A DNA stretch of 64,000 nucleotides from Reticulitermes speratus (GCA_021186555.1 JAJKFL010000007.1:5527249-5591248); one strand, 5' to 3'. Counted from the stretch's first letter, positions 11,829 to 25,200 are shown. Notes: a model not told the origin generated them from the letters alone. Program-made: numbers and translations.

Positions 11829-13846
11829 CTTCTACAACTACCGAGTCCCAATTACTAAGCACATACCAGACCACCCTTCTTTAACTTGCGGTCTCTACAA
11901 ACCTATAATGCCCTGAAGTTAATCACTTTATTTCTGTACCTTACACCTCAGCACTGGTCAGTTCCCCTTCATTTTCCTACCTTTTCCAACTACAGCTCTG
12001 CCCAACATATACCACCACCCCAATCACCATTATCTACACTTTCTGGAATGGCTCTTCTTCTTGGACTGCTTGGCCCTGAAGGCAGAAGCAGCATGCTCCT
12101 ACAAAACGCTGGTGACTACTTACCAGTTGACATAGCTTAACATTGCAGAAGACTCTGATCTTCATTAGAACCACTGTGACAATCTCAAATCTCACAACTT
12201 CTCTCACCCAGCCAAATGGAACTAACATGTTATGTATTTTATTTACTTCTGTCTACTGAAAGTGGGATGCTACCAGTCTTTTGACAGATTTCCACCACAT
12301 AAAAAGTATGCAGACTTCTGCTACTTAACCTTCTGAAGAGTAAATTTTAAAGGGCTTAAAACCAATAATTTATTTCTCCTCGCAATAAGTTTCATAAGTT
12401 TCTCATCCGAAGCGAAGACATGTGCTCTGTTCACAGTCTACACGGCAAAGACAGTTAAAAAGTGATGACATGCCATACAGCAGCCTGAATTTGCAGTGTC
12501 ACCACCCAACATGCATAAAAAGTGAGGAACATTCACACTACATGCCATGTTTATGACACCCATACATTTGCACTAGTTGAAAATATAAATGAGCAATCAA
12601 TTTCTATTGGGACCAGTTACATAAGATATACAATCTACGGTCTTTCCCCAAACAGCACCAGTGTCTGTTACAGTGATGGCAGAGTAATACCATTTTCAAA
12701 TGTCCTTGCCCTTGTGAACTCATGCAATTTTAATGAAAACACTGTGAGTACATCTGGTACAGATGATAAAAGTATTCTAAATGACTTCAACTGCTTGAAA
12801 TAAAATGTTTAAGAGACAAACCTCAACATCAGATCTATATGTGGGACTTTCCTATAAAGCAGAATACATTACGCTTCCCTTTAGAATAAGAAACTAATAT
12901 ATTCATCACATTATCAAACATCTTGTCACCATGAATATTTCCAACACCTAACATTTATTACATTTTTATCTTCATATCAGAATAGATCTATTACGGTTTC
13001 TTTCCTAAACATTCACAACACTGGAGAAGTGCAGAACAACAAACCTCGGTTCACACCTGTGACCCCTTTTCACTATCAAGAGAAAATACAAATAAACAGA
13101 CTCACAAGTGCAGACTGTAACCACGTCCTGGAAGTATTCAGTGGAAGCCCAGAGATTAATACGAGTAGAAAACTGCACAGGCGGAACCTGAAGTCCACAA
13201 ATGAGACCATACATCACACCTGTGTCAAGAAAATGCTTAATGTGACTGTCTGCAACATATGAACAGTGCATGCAGTTCAAACAAATCTTTTTAACTTGAG
13301 TATCTTACCAGTGTAAACTGATGACCATCTGTTTGGAGCTAGGAGCTTCTAACACTAATATGATTCACAAAATTAGCACCTGGAAAAATATGAATACATT
13401 TAACTTTATTATGGGTAAACGAATGATGAATAAAAGTATGAAGTAGGTACACAGAAGAGTGCAGCAAATATAACTGCACACCATACATGACTGAGGGAGT
13501 GAATTTATCAGCTGTAAGGAAAAAATGCTAAATGAAGGCTGAGTCATTATGAATTAATAAATATGTAACTGTGTGATCTACATCCATTCATATTTTTACT
13601 AACAGACAGACCCACTTCCTGGAAATTTATAAACACTGCCTCCAAGTTCTACATAATTATTCTGCTTGTAACTTTAACACAAAATGTTTCATACAAGAAA
13701 TATAAAGGTACATTAACAAATCCGTCACCACATCAAATTTCACATAACTGGCTACAATAAACAGTTCATCAGTTACAGCTATCAAACAAACAGGTAGATA
13801 CAATTTTGTGCACTTGTTAGGTTATTTCACCAACTTCATGATGCAG
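11829..13846. other. CpG-poor non-coding region
   Basis: No gene, RNA or identifiable repeat. Several short open frames (such as 12522-12803 plus and 13005-13280 minus) have no domain and low-complexity composition typical of chance frames. Confidence 0.5.
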
Positions 13847-13848
13847 TA

Positions 13849-16800
13849 TGGGTGAGTGGTGAGGCTTGATCCCTTTTTAGGGTTGTTGCCCTTTTTTATT
13901 AAATATATAAAAGTAATGTAAAAGGAATTGCTCATTAAATGGATAATTTTTCCTCTTTATTTCCATATGTATAATATTATTCTCAGAACAATTAACCTCT
14001 GAAAAATAAAACATTAGTTTGTTGCAAGGAGAATCAACTCTCACCAGTACTTCGGAGACTTGATTCACTTCCTGGGGAGACATGAGCTGCTGGTAGTTTA
14101 TGATAAATGAAATCACAATTAAGTACTAGGAACAATAGCATTTCTGATTAAATAAGTTTTAACAAAAATAGCTACATACTGTTGACTACTGCAACCATTA
14201 AACTCAGTCATTACTGCTTTTAAACGTGTTCTTCAAATTTTTGAGACTGGAAGCATAAAATTATAACATAGATTTGTTTTTCTGTGCTGTAAGAGCACGT
14301 CATTAAGAGTCTTTAATTCAGTCACAAAAGTAAATCTGTTCATCTTGATATGAGAGATTTCACAGAGACTGTACAACTACCATGACAAGAATAATTAACT
14401 CGAAAATATGATTTATTTAGGAAAAACATTAAAGAATAATGTATCACAAATCTTCATAAAAATACACTCGCAGAGTCACATAAATACAAAATCAAACATA
14501 TCCTATTTGAAATTAAATCCCTCAAACTTAACCTGATTAAAAGCAAGGCTTGTCACTCTGTCATTTCATACAACATTGGTGATGAAATCACTCTCACAAT
14601 GTGGGTGCTATCTGTCACATGTCATTAACATCTGGCCATTTAAATCACTGATCCTCTACTCTTCTTCAACATTTGATGAAGTGTTTTGATCAGGTACCTT
14701 TATTATCTGCCCAACATAACACTTCACTGACTTCTTGGTTGTAAAACTTGCAATGACCCATTTCCCAACACCTGGTTCCAGTTCAGTCATATTTTCATGA
14801 TTTGAACTGTTGCTTTCTAAATCCTCCACTTCATCAACCGATTCCAATCATGGTGAAATATCAGACTCAGATGTTACAACTTCTTCAGTCTTTTGAGATG
14901 CTTTCCTTTGAAACTTCAGTTTCCTTTTTGCAACAGTTTTCCATGATGGGGACCTGCGAGCTACACGTACTTTGATTTCTTCTTCTAATCGCAACTTTTC
15001 AGGAGTGTCTGTAAGTATGGCAGTAGAAGCTCTCCTTCTTCCTCTCCCTGATGCACTGGTATGGGCTGCTGCTTTAGGATAGGGTCTGTTATCTTCAGGT
15101 GACAAAGATGTTACACATTGTGATGATGAAGTTGACTGTACTGTGCAACTTGGAAGCCTTTGAGGGATCATTGTGTTCTGATTCATTAACTGCATTCTCT
15201 GGCTGCGGTCTGTCAGTTACATAACGTGACAAGTAGTCATCATCATCATTAAAAATGTTAGGATTCAAGTACCTGTGACTCTAAAACTACTTAAAACATT
15301 ACTTGGAGTGAAGGCCAGGGGGAAAGATGTATCAAGGATTTCAGCAGTATCATACAGTGAAATAGTTTTCCCAGGAAGTACTGACATCCAGTCTCCAGCA
15401 GCAGAATTAGAAAAGGTCTTTAATGGGCCAAATACTGGTCTATCTAGGGGATGGAGTTTGAGCGACATATGGAGAGGAATGGTCAGAAGGATTACACTGT
15501 TTTCTTTGGAAAACTTTAAGGACTCTAAAACTGATGTGACTATCATGACTGTCCATGATCATTAGGGATTTACTGTCAGTTAAGCACTTAACAAAATGTT
15601 TTAGGAACAGTACAAAATTTTCTGCTGTCATCCAACCATTGGAATGTGTTCAGCCAGCAGTTCCACAAGGAACTCCACGCAACATCCTGTCCTGCCAGTT
15701 GACACAAGGAAATATCACAAATTGGGGGATATAACCACCTATGGCATTTATTGAACCATATACTGTCACTAATTCACCTCTCGCACCAGAGGTTACTTTT
15801 CCATCTTGCTTTGCTCCTCATACAGTGACAATCTTGCCTGGTTTATGAATAGTAATGAGACCAGTCTCATCTATATCCTAGACAGCTTCTGGACCAATCT
15901 TTTCTCTTGTGATGACTTCACAAAGATTGTTAAAAACTGCCCAACATTATGTCTATTGAAACTATAGCCTCTTGTGATGCTAGTTCTCTCTGGCGTTTGG
16001 AGGGACAACTCACAATTCCTTGCCACAAACCTTCTGAACCAGTCATACCCTGCTTTACCATCCTTTTTCATTTTTCATTGTATTTTTTTGTTATTTTCCT
16101 TATAATACTGATAGGCAAGAGTGCATACATTTCTTGAGGTCAACCCATGATGCAGCTTACTAGCTAATTTCAAGTACTCACTAAATACAACCTCTTCCTT
16201 GGAAGAAAACACTTGGACTTTGTTATACATAGAAGTGTATGAAATTTGAACTTCTTGTTCCCGCTGCTTCCTAACATAAGTTTTAGAGTCATTAAAGGAA
16301 CCTGAAATTCTTTCGCAGCCCCTCTGAAGCTTTTTCCTTCAAGGCATGTTTTCACAGCAATCTCCATGCTTCTAGGATTAATTTTTGCTTAAGGTTTAGC
16401 CCTTTCCTTCCTTTTGTATTTATGGCCCATGACTGAAACTGACAGGTGTAAAATAAGATCAGAAAAATCCATTTTAGTTTTACAGGGGTTACCTGATCCT
16501 GGATCAAGTCTCCCCATAATGCTGTGGATCAAGTATCCCCAGATGGCAAAGGTGAGAACACCAGCCTTTGAGTCATACATAAACTAAAAAAGTTTAGTAG
16601 TTTCACTGACATTTATTTCCTTAAAGTATGTAATTAACTGCCATATATTTCATTTCATGGTTACTCACAACCTACAGCACACAAATAACTTAATGTACTT
16701 ACCAAAATGAAAGTTGAAATGCTCAAATTTTCTTTTAATTCTTTTGTCCCAGCAGCACATGCAACAACCATCTAATGCACGTCAGAACATTAAAAATGGA

Positions 16801-16932
16801 TAGAAGAACACTAAAAATGGAGGGAAGAACACAATGCTGCCAATTCTAAAACTCTAAAATCACTGATCTTCCCATAGTTGGGGGGGTGGGGGGAACAAAT
16901 TTCCCTAGGGATGAAGTCTCACCACTCTCCCC
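13849..16932 (-). mobile_element. near full-length decayed Tigger/pogo-type DNA transposon
   Basis: A 3084-bp element flanked by TA at 13847-13848 and 16933-16934. The left end ggtgagtggtgaggcttgat pairs with the right end, whose reverse complement contains gagagtggtgagacttcat, giving imperfect TIRs of about 25 bp. Inside, on the minus strand, lies a broken DDE transposase (14656-16430). Subterminal ggatcaagtctcccc and ggatcaagtatcccc repeats (16500-16541) resemble transposase-binding sites. Confidence 0.85.
14656..16430 (-). pseudogene. pogo/Tigger-like DDE transposase pseudogene
   Basis: From the N-terminus: MGHKYKRKERAKP, an in-frame stop, then a Psq-type helix-turn-helix (EIAVKTCLEGKSF, GAAKEFQVPLMTL). 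Next come GYDWFRRFVARNCELS and SITRGYSFNRHNVGQF from the second DNA-binding (CENP-B-like) part. The catalytic core follows: DIDETGLITIHKPG (first Asp), MTAENFVLFLKHF, LMIMDSHDSH (second Asp), LKLHPLDRPVFGPLK (third Asp region), and a C-terminal basic/acidic tail ending VEEE. Fragments fall in at least three frames with extra stops, so it is dead. Family function: cut-and-paste transposition into TA. Confidence 0.88.
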
Positions 16933-16934
16933 TA

Positions 16935-17958
16935 CACAAAATTACCAATGGCATTCCTCCACATTTATTAAGCCTACATAACAAATGGGAACAATGAAAT
17001 GCAAAAAGTCTCCCATGCTGAGTTTCAGCCACATCTGGTGGAATGTTATGGACTACAGTCAGGAGTTCACTCATAGCATTACTATGAGACAATGCAGCTG
17101 ATAATGAGAACTGCCCAACAACTTTCAGTGAAAGTCTCCAATAATGAATTTAAAAAATCAGTTCAATGGTTTAGGCACTGGTACTTGACCACAAATAGAC
17201 TTGACTTTCAAATAAATCATTCTTTATTTTACTCTGTAAAGAATGCCTAAAATGGTGCACAGATTTGAAAAAAGTTGCATATTTTTCAAATATATATCAC
17301 CACTTGGGCCCACTAAACCTGCTGCTTTCCAGGTATAAAAATCTGTCATGGGTTACTATTTTTCCCACACTATCTGTGCATATGCAGCATACATGGATGA
17401 TGTGTGAGTGTTGCAAGTATGGATCGGTTATTATACAAGCAATACCTGGCCCTATAAACTGCTTCAAAACAGCACACACTAGAAGCAAGTGTTACCACAC
17501 TGTTTTCACAACATTCTCAAAATATATTAATTACAATACTGGGTTGATCTGTCACAGTTCCACTTGAAGCACTGTCTGTCAACAGGACTTCCAATGTTCC
17601 AATCCCCTTTACACCTTCTGTTATGCACACCAGCAATTCCAGTAAAGAAATAATACATAAGGAAGATGGCATAACATCTTCATTTATGACAATGGTTGTA
17701 AAAAGTAAATGAACAGGTGTAAGTACAGGAAGTGGAATGACGACTCAGTGTGGGTTTTTAAGTGACAAATGGAGAAACTGAGAAATCTCATCCACTGGCT
17801 AGTGGTCTGTAATGCCATCAGAAGATGGGAAATGGGCACGCTGTACCAAGCGAACTCCAATGTTGTCTAGAAGGGAAACATCCTGGGCTTCTGAATAAGC
17901 CTAAATACTACTCTGACAACACAGGAAAAGAAGGTGGCAATTTCATGATAAAAGGATT
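16935..17958. other. unassigned CpG-poor DNA
   Basis: No gene or repeat family recognised. Short frames at 17265-17567 (plus) and 17297-17488 (minus) overlap each other and carry no domain. Confidence 0.5.
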
Positions 17959-18010
17959 GTCTTCTGGGTTGCTCCATTGAGTAGCTACTCACTGGAGCAA
18001 CCCAGAAGAC
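17959..18010. repeat. 52-bp near-perfect palindrome
   Basis: Arm gtcttctgggttgctcca pairs exactly with tggagcaacccagaagac. The centre tgagtagctactca is itself a perfect palindrome. The only mismatched pair is 17977/17992. The outer sequence cagaagacttgaatc is shared with other foldback-family copies (about 24050 and 33347). Confidence 0.95.
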
Positions 18011-20074
18011 TTGAATCCTCATCAAAACTGTGGGAACATAAAATTTTTCATCATAAAACTTTTAAAATTATCATAGCAGTTCCACATTTGAGATGAACAG
18101 AAAATTTACCCACATATCTCTTCATACTGTTCATATGCTTTGAGTGAGAAAAGCAATTATGCACAAACACAGAGGACATTACTGTTCCAGTCATGCATAT
18201 TGCTTCAGATGTAATGGGACAGTCTACACAGGCCACACTTGAAAACATTCTAGTCTTGAAATATGACCAACAATAATGCTACTCATTTCAGATGACTTAC
18301 TGGACTTATGGGGACTAGACAGACTGGAGAGACAAGAGATTGTTCTCCAGGTTCAGCAAGATGTAACACAGCAGTACAGTCCACTCAGTTTAACTCTGTC
18401 CTGTTGTCCAATGCACTGATAATAAAATGAGCCACACTCAGTGACTGAGAAATATATATATATATGACTTACAGTCATTTCCAGATCATCATACATGATG
18501 GGGGACACAGCAGGTCTACCAAACAATGGTTCATAACTCAACTCCTCACATGATGTGGTTATCACCCAAGAAGATCATAGTTCATGCAATTTTTATTTCT
18601 TATACCACCACACATCTTCAGGAGAGGTTAATTCAATTTTTTTATCGAATGCCCATTCTAGCAGTTATTCTGTATGTCTTAGGTAATTTATAAAGGATGG
18701 TTTATTGTGTTATGTCTGTGGTTATAGAACCACAGACATTAAACAACAGATGGATTTTCAAGACATCGGATGTGCAGACCGTACTTACCCAAAAAGACGA
18801 TGAGACGTTTTTTTCCCTTATTCATCAACTGAAAAATGGTCACCGTGTAACTGCACACAAAGTTAAACAGACAAGGCATGTCTGTTAGTATTCTTCACAC
18901 ACATATATGCATAAATATGCCTTAAAACAGACACCCTATTGTACATTCTGAGATTAAAAAAATTAATCATATGTCAAACACACATCAGACACTGCACAAA
19001 CATATGCAGTTTCTGCATACTACCTACCAAGTAAGGGCCATAGGCTGGAAGAGTTTAGAATCTTGTTTCCTCTTGAAGTCATATAATGAATAAAACTAGT
19101 TTTCTTCAGTTCTCTGTAAAACAAAGAAAGAAAGCATTAAATCTCCCATTATTAAAAATTAGAAATAAAAGGCAATGACTAAAGAATGAAACCACCACAG
19201 ATGGGTTGGACAACAGAGATGCATATGCCCTGTCCAAATAATGTATTTTAAATCAGGAAATAAAATGCAAATACCACGTATACTTCATGTGAGATCTCAC
19301 ATTTCATCTATTACAATTTTTTGAATTGTATAAATAATGCCTTTGTTGGTAGCTTTATACAATTAAAAAAAAATTGTAAAAGATGGAAGGTAAGTGACAT
19401 ATCACACAAAGTATATGTGGTATTTGTATTTTATTTTCTTACTTATAATACATTTTTATACTGAGCCAGATGATGGTCTATTACGACCAAAACCGGTACA
19501 TGTAGCTCTGTTACATAATAAACACATGGTTGTGTTTGTATTTTAATAATTATTTAATTAAAATACAAACACAATGGGCTGTCTTCCATTAAGCATGAAT
19601 CCATCTACAACCACCACTCTTTTGCAGTTATGCAACCATAACTGGTCAAATATGTATGTCACTACATGGTGCCAAGGCAGTAAATAGAAAACACCTGTAA
19701 TGTCACATCCTTTCATTCCTTGCACATGAATTAAATAGCAAGATAATTCTATGCAATATGCAGTGAACTAACATCATGTTGTCACAATGCCCCTTGAAGT
19801 CTAGAATGTTCATGAAGCTTGTTTATAATTCATTTAAGGTTACTGTAGGTAGCTATGACTGTATACTGTCAAATGACAAGATGACTAGTGAATAATGAAT
19901 TGGCAAGAATGTGGCAGGACCTGGTCAAGGTCTTTATAATTATTTACCGGGTATAAACTGAGAGTCCACTGGATTAAAACGTAAGTTTAATGTTCGTGGT
20001 GAGTAAATATATTTAAGAATTTTTGTAACAAAATGTGCATGTAACAATAAAAACGTGTGCGTAATATTTGTTCA
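18011..20074. other. non-coding region with small inverted repeats
   Basis: No gene. It contains a short TA run near 18452, a repeat-like stretch at 19460-19500 (gatgatggtctattacgacc, aaaccggtac) and a palindrome at 19530-19574 (ttgtgtttgtattttaat paired with attaaaatacaaacacaa). Otherwise unremarkable and AT-rich. Confidence 0.55.
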
Positions 20075-20146
20075 TGTCTTGTGGCTCTCAAACATCTGAA
20101 GTTTATCGTATGTGGCTCTTTAGTTAAGCAAGTTTGGCCACCCCTG
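20075..20146 (-). mobile_element. one end of a hAT-like element
   Basis: The reverse complement begins caggggtggccaaacttgct followed by gagccacatacg and gagccacaag. This is typical of hAT-superfamily termini. I could not find the partner terminus or an 8-bp target duplication, so the element may be truncated. Confidence 0.5.
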
Positions 20147-20213
20147 GCATATAATAACCACCCTGGTTATTTCCATTAACATTTTGCACACATTTAAGCA
20201 AGATGTAACTTAA

Positions 20214-21332
20214 CCCTATCATCACCAACCCCAGTTTCACTTGCTGCTAAAGAAGAAGCCTGTGTCTGGCTGCCCTTGGCTTCAAACCCCAGTGGCAGCC
20301 AGCCCAAGATGGAGACATTGGTCTGGATGTTTGGCTACCAATTCAGCTGATGTAATAGCTAGCAAGAAGATGCAGTTGTAGTAATTAGTTGGGAGGTTCG
20401 ATCTTTCTAACAAGAGTCTGCAAAAGAATTTTACCTAGATTGGTGATTAAACATGGGAAAACCACCCTTGTTTTCGCCAGCACTTAAACCCTTTCTGCGC
20501 TGTTGGGACACCTGGGGCACTAGAAACCTGGTCGGCATGATAGGAATATGCAAAGACCAGCTTTCTAACACAAACTAAGTCCTGCAGTGTCAGTGAAGAG
20601 CCAACCACAAATGTTTATTTTAATACAAGTTGCTGGGCGCTAACATTACTATTGGTATTTGGAATCACATTCTTGTACTGACTCTTGGGAGTTACAGACG
20701 ACCGAAAAGTTTAACACAGGCCTCTATAAGCTCTAGGTGGCTCACTGAAAGTCATATATGCAAGACAGAAATGTGTTGCTGTCTGGAATCGCTTCTACGT
20801 CCAGACTGAGCCGCAGTGTAGCCCAAAGCCTCCCCTGTATTGCCTGAGACTTGACCTCATCCCTGTCAGTTCTCACCAACAAATTAGATAGCACCAGTTG
20901 GGACATCACCATCAATGCTGAGCAAGGTGATTGAGTGGGTGCAAGCCTAAAGGTGATTTTCATCTCCTTACTTCACTACATTTCCCCATTCACAAAACAG
21001 CCCTTTCAGGTCCATGTTTTTCTTACCAGTTTTCCTTACTTCCCTTTTCTCCTGATGGGCCACCAACCTCCTGTCACCCCTTCACTCATTCTCCTTGCTT
21101 CCCCTCTTTCCCATCCCACATTTGTAATTTCATCCCCCTGGCAATGGACTTGATACTGACTTCAGTTAGTTGAATTTGACACTGGAATTGAAACATTCCC
21201 AGACTTTACAAATGAGCATTTTGAGGTTAGGTGTGAGAAAAAAATTTTAACAAACCGAACCACATATTCTTTGGGTTGGTAGGGCATGCTGCCTACTTCA
21301 GCAACAAATAAATATGGTTGGTGATGATAGGG
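20214..21332. mobile_element. non-autonomous piggyBac-type transposon
   Basis: An 1119-bp element with perfect 17-bp terminal inverted repeats (ccctatcatcaccaacc at the left, ggttggtgatgataggg at the right). It is flanked on both sides by TTAA (20210-20213 and 21333-21336). TTAA duplications with TIRs starting CCC are diagnostic of piggyBac. Identity happens to extend outward to 24 bp including the target site. No transposase-like ORF is inside, so it depends on a partner elsewhere. Confidence 0.9.
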
Positions 21333-21611
21333 TTAAGTTAAACCTTGCCAAAATTCATTCTAAGTATTACTGGAAATAAGCAAATGACTATTATGTGCAC
21401 TGTCCATTATACAAATGACACTTAGTGACCATGATTAGTGAAATTCACAGAATCATAGTTGTTTCACGCTGTCTCAAATATTATATTTAGAATATAATTC
21501 TGCAATTTAAATAACAGCTTTCCACACAGTTTGTGCTTACATTAAGAGAACTGCCTATTCTTCAGCCTTGTCTTAATTACATTACACATATTTAATAACT
21601 GCAACCAAATA

Positions 21612-21690
21612 TCATGGTCAAGTGGTCAGTACTCCTGCTTTATATTCAGAATGCCACAGGTTCAAATAAAATGTTACCACACTAAATTCA
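21612..21690 (+). mobile_element. tRNA-derived SINE fragment, family C
   Basis: A tRNA-like pol III promoter: box A-like ggtcaagtggtcagtactcc and, about 40 bp on, box B-like caggttcaaat. The same head is found inverted at 29525-29612. The body beyond the head is not recognisable. Confidence 0.55.
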
Positions 21691-24600
21691 GTTTGAATAG
21701 GTACCGTGTATTTTTATATGAATACTTACATACAGTGTTTATGAAGAGGGCAAATCTTAATTAATTTATGCATGATTTCTCTTGAAAATGCCCATATTAC
21801 TTTTAAAGTCTCTGATAATTATACAACTCATTTTCTCTTTTCTTATTATGAATACAGACACAACAGGTTAAAACCATATTTTCACACTAAAGTGTATCAG
21901 GGGCACACACTACTTCCATTTTTCCTGTTTAATTCATAGGATTTTGTACATGTACTGCATTTACAATAAGGTTTGAGAAACATAACACACACCATATGCA
22001 AAACCTTTCCCATATCATCACTGAAAAATACAGCAACGTCTCTTGTCCACAACACAAACCTTACACTCAAGGAGCAATGCTGGTGTCAGATATCAATCCA
22101 ACTTGAACAAAAGTTTCAACACAACTGCACATAAGTTGCAAAAAAGTCAAAGTATACTGCAATGTTAAACACACATGGTACAACAATAGTACCAAACTAT
22201 TAACTAGAAAAAAAAAAGTTACAGATGCAAAAACTGTGCACAGGCATTCTCACTTACAAGAATTCTATGGTTTCTGAAATTGGAATCTGAAGCAACTGCA
22301 AACAAGAAATGTCCCACACTGAACAGTGATACCAACAGCTAACAAAGTACACCATGAGCAGTCTTACATAAGCAGGAAAGAGTGAATGTACCTTCAAATC
22401 ACTGTGCCTGTAGTCTGTACAGAAACATGATTGTCTCAACTTCAGTTTCTTTACCTTTTAAACAGGAGGCAAAACAATTCAACAAACAAGCACAAGACTT
22501 GTATTCAGATCAGCTGTGGTACCAAATGCAGTCTACCTCTAAGTCTGGCCTGGTCCAATATAGTGTTTTCTCTATGAATTTCTGATGTATCCTGGAGTAT
22601 GACAGTACATGCACTTATGAGGGTACTGAGGCTACACAGCAAGTTAACCACTACACAATGAGTTAACCACACATATCTAAGGCACTTACAAATACTTTAA
22701 TTCCAAAGCATCAAAATTGCACATGTTCTAATTATAATCAGAAATTTCATATGAAAAAACTCAAATACACTTATTCTAAATTTTATATCATGTGATTTGA
22801 TGCTTATTCTAACAGCAAGAAAAAATGTCATAGGCATGACTATCATTTCAGAGTGTTTGTGTTTGTAAATTTTATTTTCAGTTTAACTTTGAACAACTTA
22901 CACTGTAGAAACAGGATGACCTAACCACTTCTTAGAATTAGATATTAGTAAATAAATGTAGTGGATGTGTACTGGTAAAAAACTGGTGTTAGAGGTCGCA
23001 TTGAAAGGAATCTGCTTGAAACTCAAATACATTTGACTGCATAGGACTTTTTGGGCCAGAATACAATTTTAAGGTATCATCCTTATTTGCCTGCTCATCC
23101 AATCATTCCATTTCATTATAACTGGTTGTCACCTTTGCCTTGAGAGAGAGAGAGAGAAAAACTACTGGTGGATACTCATCTTCAAAAACCTACTTGAACT
23201 TGTGCTCACCTCAGAAGTTCAAAAGAATATTACTGATAACAGAGATTTAGAAGTACGAGTGGCACACTGATCACACCAAGTTTAATTGAAACTGGGCAAT
23301 ATCAGTGTCTGAATCTGGAATGCGGGACAAACATGCATCTTACTATTATGGTTCAAATTATGGCAGCACACAGTTGCTGAAATCACTAGCATAGGAAACA
23401 CAACAAACAAGATAAACAAGAAATTCATAATGCAGGAGCTCCCACAATAGTGGAGACATAGGGGTCATGGTTATACTCTGTCACTCTTGATCTTACAACT
23501 GCATGGTGGCTACACGATTGATATTAAAATCCTGGTGAAGGACAAACAGTTTAGGTAATCTATTAATGACATCAATGAGCATATACACATACATAAAATA
23601 TGATGTAACAAATGCTGGTCTCACAAACCAGCCATTTGTCTAATAACTGGATGTTTTACTAGAGAAATACAAAGTGCAGAACACATACCGAATGCAATAA
23701 TTCAACACACAGCTGATGATGTCATTTATAGATATCAAAACATCTGCTGGAATTTTTTCAATTACATGAAGATCTTATACAAGACAGAATTTTCAAATAA
23801 ATAAATAAAAGGCTACAACATATGTAGTTCATCACAGAAATATGTGGAAGCAAGAGGTCAATACTTCTATCAATGCCATGGAAAAGCTAATAAGACCAAC
23901 ATTGAAGATTCAAGTATTCTGGGGTGTGATGTTGCATCACTGGGCAAGTAATTCATGCTGAATAAACTTCTGGCACTGGCTGACCCTGAACATGAACGCA
24001 CTATGATCCTTCAACAAGTTGGGAATTACTCATCCAACAACAGAGCGTTACATCCCAGAAGACTTAAATCTTCAGTAACACCACTGTCAGAACCTCAGAT
24101 CTAGCAATACTAAAGCTTTAAACTACCCAATCAGCCTACATATGCAGCCACCTTTCTTGTGGGTAACCTTTGAATAAGAAAGAAAGAAAGAAAGAAAGAA
24201 AGAAAAAAAAAAGCAGTGTCTTGTCACATTTCGGTGCTGCACGGGTGTGATAAATGCAATAATAGACTTCATAAGTCAAACACATCATCTCATGTGTTGG
24301 GCTTTTGTCTGAAGACCATGTCAAGCATGTTCAAATAAAATTTCACTGGCTGCTAAATACATGTATATGACTGGAGTCTGTTAAACTCTGCATAAAAATT
24401 TTTGCCACATCAAGGTGCCCATCTTACCACCTGCTTCCTTAAGAGTGGAAAGGAATAAGCTATTCATTTAATCAGCAAACACAGAAAACGTGAACTGCAG
24501 ATTCCTACACTCTACTCTTAACAAAACTAATTAACACTGAAGATAAAGCCTCCAATTTATATTTCCTTGTATTTTTATTGAATATATATACCATAGTGAA

Positions 24601-25040
24601 AATGTTACACATAAAACCTATAAATATAAATGAGATATATACTGTCCTGCTCCAAGGTCTTTTCTGATACAACTGTCATCACTCAATTAAGTTCTATTTG
24701 AGATTCTTGCAACACAGAGATTACATGAACAAAAACAAATTCACTTGACAATTATTAATGTAAGCTTCCAAAAATGAATTTTAATGAGTGATTTTGATGA
24801 AACACACAAACAAGCATACATGACTTCCATGGTGTGGGTTTGTTTCATGCACTTCATGCAAAGAATACATAAAATTCCGACCAAGTTACAATTCCCACTA
24901 ACCTACAGTATTTACACTAAAGTACATTCTGCAACATCCTTGCTACCACTACTGAAAATCAGAATGAAAAGTGAAGCATGCAGGTGGGATTTGCAGAAAT
25001 GAAACACAAGTTTTCCAAGATAGTCTGAACCACCCAGAAG
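21691..25040. other. CpG-poor non-coding region with simple repeats
   Basis: No gene is recognised. It contains a GA run (about 23143-23157), a GAAA microsatellite (24177-24208) and a foldback-family copy at 23905-24080, where gattcaagtattctggggtg pairs with cccagaagacttaaatc. A minus-strand splice-bounded candidate exon (22258-22286 or 22258-22295) is discussed under findings. Confidence 0.5.
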
Positions 25041-25200
25041 AAAACCAATCATATCCCATCTTCATCGATGCCAGTGGAGTAGGAATTGGATCCCTCCTCC
25101 TTCAGCAATGAAATGAGCAATCCCCAAATAATAGTGACAGCTGGCAGATGTTTGAAACCTGTAGAGAGATGTTACAATATAACCGAAGGAGACAAGCTCA
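25041..25200 (+). mobile_element. possible LTR-retrotransposon RNase H remnant
   Basis: The frame reads YPIFIDASGVGIGSLLLQQ, resembling the first catalytic-Asp motif of the RNase H domain of Ty3/gypsy-type polyproteins (DASxxGIGAVLxQ). It then meets a stop. Downstream, residues are only loosely like the following segment. A small decayed scrap; alternatives cannot be excluded. Confidence 0.4.

Noticed and set aside
15275-15565. Plus-strand frame of 96 codons
   Set aside because: It is the antisense shadow of the Tigger transposase pseudogene on the minus strand.
22466-22520. Plus-strand exon EAKQFNKQAQDLYSDQLW after a good acceptor
   Set aside because: The possible donors are poor, no neighbouring exon fits, and I recognise no matching family.
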